5,587 nt of DNA, from the NCBI GenBank assembly GCA_003565055.1, contig PXDM01000442.1:1-5587 (forward strand). The letters are read 5' to 3'. Both the position numbers and the translations under genes were made by a program. This DNA comes from Paracoccaceae bacterium. Lineage in GTDB: Bacteria > Pseudomonadota > Alphaproteobacteria > Rhodobacterales > Rhodobacteraceae. The notes beneath the pieces were generated by a model that searched no databases, had not been told where the DNA came from, and saw only the letters and a program-made list of their open reading frames with translations. This document shows positions 1 through 4,378 of the stretch, in pieces (the first letter of the stretch is position 1; each line of letters starts with the position of its first letter).

Positions 1-72
1 ATTTTGCGCATCCAGGGGTGCAAAAGGCTCTTTCCGGCGGGTGCGGGAATTGTGCAGGCGGATCTCGGTCAT
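1..72 (-). CDS. cysS: Cysteinyl-tRNA synthetase, N-terminal 24 codons (partial, runs off the left edge)
   Basis: On the minus strand an ATG at 72-70 opens a frame reading MTEIRLHNSRTRRKEPFAPL then DAQN, to the window edge. The pattern I-x-L-x-N-[ST]-x-[TS]-R-x-K-E-x-F-x-P-[IL] is the usual start of bacterial CysS, just ahead of the zinc-binding Cys-Gly-Pro-Thr segment, which lies outside the window. CysS charges tRNA-Cys with cysteine in the cytoplasm, using ATP. A Shine-Dalgarno GAGGA sits at 81-77, four bases before the ATG, which supports this start. The frame is cut at a codon boundary by the window, so this is truncation by sampling and not a broken gene. Upstream lies a cysteine-rich leader peptide and hairpin (see 154-198), which suggests the gene is induced when charged tRNA-Cys runs short. 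Only 24 residues are visible, so the call depends on motif recognition, but the match and the cysteine leader agree with each other. Confidence 0.88.
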   Translation of the reverse strand, partial: MTEIRLHNSRTRRKEPFAPLDAQN

Positions 73-130
73 GGCGTCCTCGTCAGGGCGGTGGCCCGGC
101 GGAAGGTGCTGTCAGACATAAGAAAGATGC

Positions 131-187
131 CAAAAGACCCGCCGCCGAGAAACTCAGCGGCAAATGCAGCAGGGAATGGTGCGGGTC
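131..187 (-). promoter_or_regulatory. Candidate attenuator hairpin overlapping the leader peptide stop
   Basis: Read on the minus strand, GCCGCTGAG (161-153), loop TTT, CTCGGCGGC (149-141) form a 9-bp stem with a single G-U pair. The next bases are GGGTC (140-136), which can pair with GACCC inside the leader (187-183) and extend the structure, and then TTTT (135-132). The right arm also contains CGGCGG (147-142), complementary to CCGCCG at 102-97 shortly before the cysS ribosome site, which offers a competing antiterminator pairing. With plentiful Cys-tRNA the stem would form; with a ribosome stalled at 171-160 the left arm is covered and the right arm is free. The U-run is short and offset by five bases, so the effect may be on transcription, on translation of cysS, or both. 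Confidence 0.6.
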
Positions 188-198
188 AAGGTCTTCAT
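154..198 (-). CDS. Cysteine-rich leader peptide of cysS (14 aa, MKTLTRTIPCCICR)
   Basis: Minus-strand ATG at 198-196, stop TGA at 156-154. Codons 10, 11 and 13 are all TGC (Cys-Cys-Ile-Cys), followed by CGC and the stop. Three cysteines in 14 residues is far above the usual frequency of this rare residue, and the next gene downstream, 81 bases after the stop, is cysS. This is the arrangement of amino-acid attenuators: scarcity of Cys-tRNA stalls the ribosome on the TGC run. The third TGC, the CGC and the TGA lie in the left arm of a 9-bp hairpin, so a stalled ribosome would prevent that hairpin from forming. No Shine-Dalgarno precedes the ATG. A promoter-like pair ends 7 bases upstream, suggesting a leaderless message, as I recall for the trpL leader of Sinorhizobium. 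The role is inferred from position and codon content; a chance short frame is the alternative. Confidence 0.72.
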   Translation of the reverse strand: MKTLTRTIPCCICR

Positions 199-205
199 GC
201 GCGCG

Positions 206-235
206 AGCTTAGACGCAAAAGCCGCGCGCTGCCAA
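206..235 (-). promoter_or_regulatory. Putative promoter of the cysS leader transcript
   Basis: Minus strand: -35-like TTGGCA at 235-230, 18-bp spacer, -10-like TAAGCT at 211-206 (T1, A2 and T6 of TATAAT match). Seven bases separate it from the leader ATG, which places the start point at or within a base or two of A198, so the leader peptide would begin with almost no 5' untranslated region. It lies directly after the terminator of the preceding transcript, where a new promoter is expected. The hexamers are only moderately good. Confidence 0.4.
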
Positions 236-239
236 GGGC

Positions 240-278
240 AAAAGATAAGCCCGCGCCCTCGGGAGGAAGGGCGCGGGC
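240..278 (-). terminator. Intrinsic terminator of the flavoprotein/DUF5368 transcript
   Basis: Minus strand: GCCCGCGCCCT (278-268 read in reverse complement) pairs perfectly with AGGGCGCGGGC (259-249) across an 8-base loop, giving an 11-bp GC-rich stem. It is followed by TTATCTTTT (248-240). It lies 58 bases downstream of the DUF5368-like gene and before the cysS leader promoter, so it insulates cysS from that operon. Confidence 0.75.
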
Positions 279-336
279 GGCAGGATCGGCATTCGGCAGG
301 GAGGAGGTGCCACCGACCTGTCTCGGGGCATGCGCG

Positions 337-693
337 TCAGGCTTCGGCCTGTTTGCCGCGCATGAGCGACTGGATGACATAGACGAGGATCGCGAAGCCG
401 ACCGCCCCCGCCACGAAAACGCCGAGCAGAACGATCCAGTCAATCGGCCCGCCTATATCGGCAAAGCCCGAATTGGTCATGAGCATCACGAACCAGACCG
501 CTGCTGCGCCGCCGAAGGGCATCGACAGCTGCGCGAGCAGGAATTTGCGCATCGACATGGAGCGGTCGCGGATCAGCACGTAGAGATAAGCGGCGGTGAT
601 CGCCACAGCCACGGCGACCATGGTCCAGAACAGGCCCCGTCCGAACATCTCCTCGAACACGGCCAGAATTGTCATGAAGCTGAATTCTTCCAT
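337..693 (-). CDS. Small three-helix inner-membrane protein, DUF5368-like
   Basis: A 118-residue protein with three hydrophobic segments at about residues 20-40, 52-72 and 84-108. A short charged loop (IRDRSMSMRK, 41-50) lies between the first two and a basic C-terminus (MRGKQAEA) follows the third. There are no cysteines or obvious catalytic residues. The AVFEEMFG start and the YVLIRDR loop recall the DUF5368 family, which I associate with Rhodobacterales genomes; this is from memory, and the function is unknown. The ATG at 693 is preceded by GAGAGG about 8 bases upstream; Met7 is an alternative start. It lies 110 bases downstream of the SQR-like flavoprotein gene on the same strand with no clear promoter between, so the two are probably co-transcribed. 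A plausible job, by context only, is to anchor the exported flavoprotein at the membrane or connect it to the quinone pool. Confidence 0.85.
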   Translation of the reverse strand: MEEFSFMTILAVFEEMFGRGLFWTMVAVAVAITAAYLYVLIRDRSMSMRKFLLAQLSMPFGGAAAVWFVMLMTNSGFADIGGPIDWIVLLGVFVAGAVGFAILVYVIQSLMRGKQAEA

Positions 694-746
694 TCTTTCA
701 TCCTCTCAATGGGTCATTTTCTTGCCTGAAATACTCGCGGGGGTGA

Positions 747-788
747 GACCAGCCCCACTTCGGGCTGGTCGAGGGGGCGGCAGCCCCC
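747..788. repeat. Tandem GC-rich hairpins between two co-oriented genes (REP-like)
   Basis: Two perfect inverted repeats stand side by side. GACCAGCCC (747-755) pairs with GGGCTGGTC (762-770) over a 6-base loop, and GGGGGC (773-778) pairs with GCCCCC (783-788) over a 4-base loop. No T-run follows on either strand, so this is not a normal terminator. Paired GC hairpins with flanks of the form AAATACTCGCGGGGG resemble dispersed intergenic repeats of Rhodobacterales, which is an impression and was not searched. In the transcript of the minus-strand operon they would lie between the flavoprotein and DUF5368 cistrons and could protect the upstream message or reduce read-through. Confidence 0.6.
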
Positions 789-803
789 TGCCCCGGCTTG
801 CGA

Positions 804-2120
804 TCAGGCACGACCGCGCAGCATGGCGTTATAGGTGGCTTTGAGCGCGACTTCCTTCATCAGCCAGGAGATCCACAACTCTTCGAGCGGGGCGATCAGA
901 CCGGGGAAAGAGGGCACCAGATTGTCCTGATAGTCAAATTCCACCAGCATCGCGCGGCCCACACGGGTGATCAGCGGGCAGGAGGTGTAGCCCTCATAGA
1001 TTTGCGTGCCTTCGCGTCCGGCGATTTCGGAGACCAGATGATCCTCGATCACAGGCACGTGGAATTTCACGCTGGCCGCTGTCTTGCCCTTGGGCACACC
1101 ATTGATATCGCCGATCCCGAAGACATTGGGATAGCGCGCATGGCGCAGGGTCTGGCTGTCGACCTCGATCCAGCCCTGATCGGTCCAGCGATCCGCCCAG
1201 GCGAGGCCGGACTCGCGGATCACCTGCGGCGCGCGCTGGGGCGGGATCACGTTGATGAAATCCCAGGCGTCGGTCACGTCGCCTTCGGGCGTGCTGTAGG
1301 TCGCGGTCTTGGCGCCGAGATCAATGCTCTGGAGCACATGCTGGTAGCGGTAGGTGATGTCGCGCTCATCCATGATCTGGCGGACGCGGTGATGGATGAC
1401 CGGCACGCCAAAGAGGTTCTGCGCCTGCGCGTTGTAGATGAACTCGCATTTGCCGCGATTGCCCTTGGTCGTGGCGATGTCCTCGGCCAGAAAGCAGAGC
1501 TTCACCGGCGCGCCTGCGCATTTCATCTCGGTGGCCGGGCGACCAAAGAGGCCGACGCCGCCCTCATTGGTGAATTTGTCCAGTGCGTGCCAGCTTGTTT
1601 CGGCCAGTGCCGGGCTTGCGTAATGTGCCGAAATCCCGTTTTCGGGGCCGACCATGGACAGATCGAAGCCCTCGATCGCGTCCCAGTCGAGCACCAACCC
1701 GGTCGCGACGATCAGATAGTCATAGTCGATGCGCTGGCCGCCCGTGGTGGTCACGCGATTCGCGTCCGGGTCCAGTTCGGCGGCATATTCGTTGACATAA
1801 GTGATGTTGCGCGGCAGCCATTGTTCGGTCGAAGACACAGCGTAATTCGCCTTGCGCAGACCCGAGGCGACGAGCGTGAAGCCCGGCTGATACCAATGCT
1901 CCACGCGCCCATCGAGCACAGTGATCTGCGCGCCCTCCAGCCGCTCCGAGAGGCGATTGGCCATGGCCGCACCCCCTGCGCCCGCCCCCATGATCAGGAT
2001 GCGCGCATTGGTGCGCGTGGCCTCGGCCCGGCCTGCGCCAAGTGTCATCGCAGCGCCACCCGCAGCGGCCATGCCCAGAAACCCACGGCGGTTGGCAGTC
2101 AGTTGATCGAGTGTCGTCAT
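804..2120 (-). CDS. Tat-exported FAD-dependent sulfide:quinone oxidoreductase family protein
   Basis: A 438-residue flavoprotein. Residues 11-15 (RRGFL) and a hydrophobic stretch to about 30, ending AEA at 32-34, form a twin-arginine signal. The FAD-binding GAGAGG is at 45-50, the VATG motif at 138-141, and a second FAD contact VFGIGD at 333-338. Two cysteines stand in the contexts KCAGAP (C201) and YTSCPLIT (C381), matching the redox pair of type II sulfide:quinone oxidoreductases, including the mitochondrial enzyme. INVIPPQRAP (289-298) also recalls flavocytochrome c sulfide dehydrogenase. The C-terminal helices (about 408-434) could dip into the membrane near quinone. The expected reaction is oxidation of sulfide or a persulfide-type thiol to sulfane sulfur with electrons to quinone, on the periplasmic side. 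Further cysteines are C209 and C225. The ATG at 2120 has AGGA-type ribosome sites upstream. The gene is divergent from an Rrf2 regulator and has an FNR-type box in its promoter. The physiological substrate is not proven. Confidence 0.93.
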   Translation of the reverse strand: MTTLDQLTANRRGFLGMAAAGGAAMTLGAGRAEATRTNARILIMGAGAGGAAMANRLSERLEGAQITVLDGRVEHWYQPGFTLVASGLRKANYAVSSTEQWLPRNITYVNEYAAELDPDANRVTTTGGQRIDYDYLIVATGLVLDWDAIEGFDLSMVGPENGISAHYASPALAETSWHALDKFTNEGGVGLFGRPATEMKCAGAPVKLCFLAEDIATTKGNRGKCEFIYNAQAQNLFGVPVIHHRVRQIMDERDITYRYQHVLQSIDLGAKTATYSTPEGDVTDAWDFINVIPPQRAPQVIRESGLAWADRWTDQGWIEVDSQTLRHARYPNVFGIGDINGVPKGKTAASVKFHVPVIEDHLVSEIAGREGTQIYEGYTSCPLITRVGRAMLVEFDYQDNLVPSFPGLIAPLEELWISWLMKEVALKATYNAMLRGRA

Positions 2121-2140
2121 GGGGTTTCCTTTCCTCCGGC

Positions 2141-2170
2141 ATACATATGTTCACAATCGCATATATGTAT
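2141..2170. promoter_or_regulatory. Inverted repeat with an NsrR-like half-site in the flavoprotein promoter
   Basis: ATACATAT (2141-2148) and ATATGTAT (2163-2170) are perfect inverted copies separated by 14 bases, in an AT-rich patch that contrasts with the GC-rich surroundings. The right arm extends to ATGTATTT (2165-2172), which fits the ATGYATTT half-site known for NsrR; over 11 bases (2162-2172) nine match the AAGATGYATTT form. The patch spans the predicted -10 and start of the minus-strand flavoprotein gene, where a repressor such as the neighbouring Rrf2 protein would block transcription. The protein that binds here is inferred. Confidence 0.45.
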
Positions 2171-2180
2171 TTAGCAATCT

Positions 2181-2194
2181 TTGATCCAAGTCAA
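2181..2194. promoter_or_regulatory. FNR/Nnr-type box facing the flavoprotein gene
   Basis: TTGATCCAAGTCAA fits the Crp/FNR family pattern TTGAY-N4-RTCAA, with one departure from the symmetric FNR consensus. Its centre is 2187.5. A class II site at -41.5 would give a minus-strand start near 2146, with the -10 hexamer GATTGT (2158-2153) and a 5' leader of about 26 bases before the ATG at 2120. FnrL, FnrN or Nnr/Dnr proteins would read it in response to low oxygen or nitric oxide. Confidence 0.6.
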
Positions 2195-2248
2195 ATTGTC
2201 GCAGCCGGTACGATTGTCCCAAAATAACCCAAAGAGAGCCCGGCTGGA

Positions 2249-2290
2249 TTGATCCGCATCAAAGCGGGCGCGCGGGGCAGACAGAATAAT
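2249..2290 (+). promoter_or_regulatory. Class II FNR-dependent promoter of the Rrf2 regulator gene
   Basis: TTGATCCGCATCAA at 2249-2262 is a perfect palindromic FNR box (TTGAT-N4-ATCAA) centred at 2255.5. AATAAT at 2285-2290 matches five of six bases of the -10 consensus, putting the start near 2297, so the box is centred at about -41.5, the standard class II position. The overlapping ATGCATAT (2289-2296) is one base from the NsrR half-site ATGYATTT, a possible autorepression site. A small 5-bp hairpin, CCGGC (2316-2320) with GCCGG (2327-2331), lies in the leader before the ribosome site AGGAG at 2338-2342. Confidence 0.65.
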
Positions 2291-2348
2291 GCATATCAGA
2301 GGGGAATATTAACAACCGGCCGACGCGCCGGGCCGAGAGGAGTGATCC

Positions 2349-2864
2349 ATGCGATTGACAACCCGGACGAACCTGGCGCTGCGGACCTTGATGTTCTGCG
2401 CTGTGAACACAGGCAGCCTTGTGCGCAAGCAGGATGCCGCCATCGCTGTGAACGCGTCGGAGAACCATCTGGCGCAAGTCATCAACAAACTTGGTCAGGA
2501 AGGGTTCATCACGACCCAGCGCGGGCGGCATGGTGGCTTCCATCTGGCGCGCGAGGCCGCGTCGATCAGCGTGGGCGAAGTGTTTCGCGCGTTTGAATCG
2601 GGCCTGCCTTTCATCGAATGCAATTCCGACAAGAATACCTGCCCGCTCAAGGCGCATTGCGTGATGCGCAAGCATCTCACCCGCGCCGTTGATGCCTTCT
2701 ACAGCGCGCTGGATGACGTCTATCTGTCCGAGTTGGTCGAGTGCAATTCCGGGCTTGAAGCGCTTCTGAGCATGGAGGCCCCGCGCCTGTCGGAGCAATG
2801 CGCGCCCCAGAGCGCGGCGGCGGCAGGGGATCGCCGTGTGCGGCCTGCCGAGGCTGTGATCTGA
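2349..2864 (+). CDS. Rrf2-family Fe-S transcription regulator, NsrR-like
   Basis: A 171-residue regulator. The N-terminal winged helix covers about residues 1-80: recognition-helix region ENHLAQVINKL (38-48), then GFITTQRGRHGG (52-63) with the wing glycines typical of NsrR/IscR. Three cysteines, C91, C98 and C104 (C-X6-C-X5-C), are the family's cluster ligands, and the dimerisation helix follows at about 105-125. The layout follows NsrR, a nitric-oxide-sensing repressor that releases DNA when its Fe-S cluster is nitrosylated. Residue 8, which is Asp and a cluster ligand in characterised NsrR proteins, is Asn here (MRLTTRTN). The tail after about 143 is an extra 28 residues containing C151; C132 is also additional. 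The ribosome site AGGAG at 2338-2342 is six bases before the ATG. The gene is divergent from the flavoprotein, convergent with the ten-helix membrane protein, and follows a perfect FNR box. It probably controls the flanking genes and itself. The signal could be NO, oxygen or a reactive sulfur species. Confidence 0.92.
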   Translation: MRLTTRTNLALRTLMFCAVNTGSLVRKQDAAIAVNASENHLAQVINKLGQEGFITTQRGRHGGFHLAREAASISVGEVFRAFESGLPFIECNSDKNTCPLKAHCVMRKHLTRAVDAFYSALDDVYLSELVECNSGLEALLSMEAPRLSEQCAPQSAAAAGDRRVRPAEAVI

Positions 2865-2910
2865 GTCGCCGCCCTTCTGCGATCTGCATCACCACGATCT
2901 GACAACCGCA

Positions 2911-2946
2911 AAAGGCCGCGCTGGACCAGCGCGGCCTTCGGCTTTT
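2911..2946. terminator. Bidirectional intrinsic terminator between convergent genes
   Basis: AAGGCCGCGCT (2912-2922) pairs perfectly with AGCGCGGCCTT (2928-2938) around the loop GGACC. On the plus strand TTCGGCTTTT follows; on the minus strand the stem runs directly into TTTTGCGG. It lies 47 bases after the regulator stop and 16 bases after the stop of the convergent membrane protein, so it serves both. Confidence 0.85.
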
Positions 2947-2961
2947 CAGCGATGGGTCAGC

Positions 2962-4170
2962 TTATTCTGCCGGGACGGGCGCTGCGGGGTTCGGCGCGCC
3001 GAAATGGCGGCGGTTGAGTTGGAAAACCAGCCAGATCATCGCCACTTGCGACACCAGCGCGACTGCGGTCAGCGCCCAGAAGGTCGGCCCGAATTTGGCG
3101 ATCAGCCCGGCATCAACCAGACCACGGTTGACGAAGAAATGGAGCAGCACTGCAAACCCCACACCGGGACAGACCAGCGCATAGGAGCCCGGCGAGGTCT
3201 CGCGCCCGAAGAGGAAGCGCTGCGCATAGCCCTGACGGATCAGGATGAAGCCCGCAAAGAGCAGAAACAGCACCTGCACCGAGAGGAATTTCGCAAGCGT
3301 CAGCAGCGTGTCCCCGGCCATGGCCTGCGCGCCGAAATGCGTCTCCAGCCCGTGGCTCTGGCGCAGGCTCAGGATGCCGAGCACGGCCAGAAGCGGCACG
3401 ATGATCGACAGCGTCGGCGCCGTTTCAGGGTTGGCACCATGCTCCATCATCGCGCGCAGGCCCAGCACCATCGCCACGACCGCGATCAGCGCCGCCGTCA
3501 TCAGGAAGAAAGTCGAGAATACAAGCCCCAGCCCCGCGACCGCAGGCAGCGTGCTCATTGCAGCCGGCGCCGCGAGCCCCACGCCCACCATCGCGAAAGC
3601 AAAAGCCGGAAGCACCTGGCCAAAATTATTGTTGGCCGCACAGTTGAAGCCGCCCTCGGTCAGCACCCGGCCCAGAAACCCGGCATAGAGTTTGAAGGCA
3701 AGCGCCCCGATGGCCAGAAACGCCACCATCGCCAGCGGGAAGAGATATTCGACCACCGACCACAGGCCCGGCACAAACACCATGCCGAGGACGAACATCA
3801 CATTGACCGACATGGCCAGCGCCAGCGGCAGCGCCATGACCTGGCTTTGCGCATTGGTCTTGGCGAAGCTGGCATAAGCGTCGGATTTCGTCCAGGCCGC
3901 ATAGCGGCGCAGGTTCCAGACCAGCAGCTTCAGGTTCAGACCCGCGAAAACCGCGATGCCGATGAGCGCGACGGCGATCATGCCCTGCACCAGCACCCCG
4001 CCCGAGGTGAAGGCGGCCAGAATATCCTCGAAAACGGGAACTGTCTGGCCGGGATGCGGGATCCAATGCATCAGCCACATGAAAAAGGTCACAGCGAGCC
4101 CCCCTGCCCCCAGCGAGGCGAGGAAATAGAGCGGTGAATAGGTATCGGACGGACGGGTGATTGCGGACAT
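2962..4170 (-). CDS. Ten-helix inner-membrane protein with two cysteines, possibly TsoY family
   Basis: A 402-residue, very hydrophobic protein with about ten membrane segments (roughly 13-34, 60-84, 110-134, 139-165, 186-205, 210-240, 253-270, 288-312, 328-349, 362-385). Conserved-looking features are PLYFLASLGAGGL (13-25), W32-H35 with IPHPG (37-41), GGFNCAANNNFGQ (173-185, C177) and LVCPGVGF (332-339, C334). I recall an NCBI family named TsoY (seleno)protein of this length and start, in which cysteine may be replaced by selenocysteine; I could not check this. The ten-helix count also resembles the SLAC1/TehA transporter fold, a second possibility. NnrS was considered but its histidine motifs are not seen. 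There is no internal TGA, so this copy would be the cysteine form. Start: ATG at 4170 with AGGAG at 4181-4177. It has its own promoter and faces the NsrR-like gene. The role in sulfur or redox traffic is inferred from neighbours only. Confidence 0.9.
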   Translation of the reverse strand: MSAITRPSDTYSPLYFLASLGAGGLAVTFFMWLMHWIPHPGQTVPVFEDILAAFTSGGVLVQGMIAVALIGIAVFAGLNLKLLVWNLRRYAAWTKSDAYASFAKTNAQSQVMALPLALAMSVNVMFVLGMVFVPGLWSVVEYLFPLAMVAFLAIGALAFKLYAGFLGRVLTEGGFNCAANNNFGQVLPAFAFAMVGVGLAAPAAMSTLPAVAGLGLVFSTFFLMTAALIAVVAMVLGLRAMMEHGANPETAPTLSIIVPLLAVLGILSLRQSHGLETHFGAQAMAGDTLLTLAKFLSVQVLFLLFAGFILIRQGYAQRFLFGRETSPGSYALVCPGVGFAVLLHFFVNRGLVDAGLIAKFGPTFWALTAVALVSQVAMIWLVFQLNRRHFGAPNPAAPVPAE

Positions 4171-4201
4171 GACAAACTCCTGCGTAACATTGTCTTATTT
4201 G

Positions 4202-4230
4202 AATATATCTATGTGTTGCTCCGATTGCAA
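4202..4230 (-). promoter_or_regulatory. Sigma-70-type promoter of the ten-helix membrane protein gene
   Basis: Minus strand: TTGCAA (4230-4225, four of six bases of TTGACA), a 17-bp spacer, and TATATT (4207-4202, five of six bases of TATAAT). The start would be near 4195, giving about 25 bases of leader that holds the AGGAG ribosome site. The AT-rich patch stands out from its surroundings. A plus-strand ATGTGTTG (4211-4218) is a poor NsrR-type half-site. No FNR box is visible here, unlike at the other two promoters. Confidence 0.6.
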
Positions 4231-4378
4231 GCCCCAGAATGTCGCAGCCGCCGGGCGATGCGCTCCATATCTAGCGGATTCCTGCGACCACCCCACAAAA
4301 TACGCCACACACCTCTTGACTCGCCGTGACGCAGCGCGGACACTCGCAGGCAAACGCATCCTCAGATGGCCCGCCCCC

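Noticed and set aside
4..729. Plus-strand open frame (241 codons) across cysS, its leader and the DUF5368-like gene
   Set aside because: It crosses a terminator and two minus-strand genes, and its composition is typical of a GC-rich shadow frame.
798..2174. Long plus-strand open frame (458 codons) opposite the flavoprotein gene
   Set aside because: It is antisense to a clearly recognisable flavoprotein, its product is rich in His/Arg/Asp with no family features, and long antisense frames are common in GC-rich DNA.
2121..2348. Sulfide-sensor (SqrR/BigR type) operator ATTC-N8-GAAT
   Set aside because: I looked for it on both strands because of the SQR-like gene and did not find it.
2259..2798. 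Minus-strand open frame opposite the Rrf2 gene
   Set aside because: It runs antisense through the winged-helix gene and its promoter, and has no family features.
3004..4137. Plus-strand open frame (377 codons) opposite the ten-helix membrane protein
   Set aside because: The product is an implausible run of His, Arg, Gln and Glu, which is what hydrophobic membrane codons give when read on the other strand.
4196..4218. Full NsrR palindrome in the promoter of the ten-helix protein gene
   Set aside because: The best alignment, GATATATTCAAATAAGAC on the minus strand, gives only about 11 of 17 defined positions, and lost bases fall in the most conserved part.
4316..4344. TTGACT followed after 17 bases by GACACT as an smc promoter
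   Set aside because: The -35 is good but the -10 matches only three of six bases, and TTGACT could be chance; not enough for a feature.
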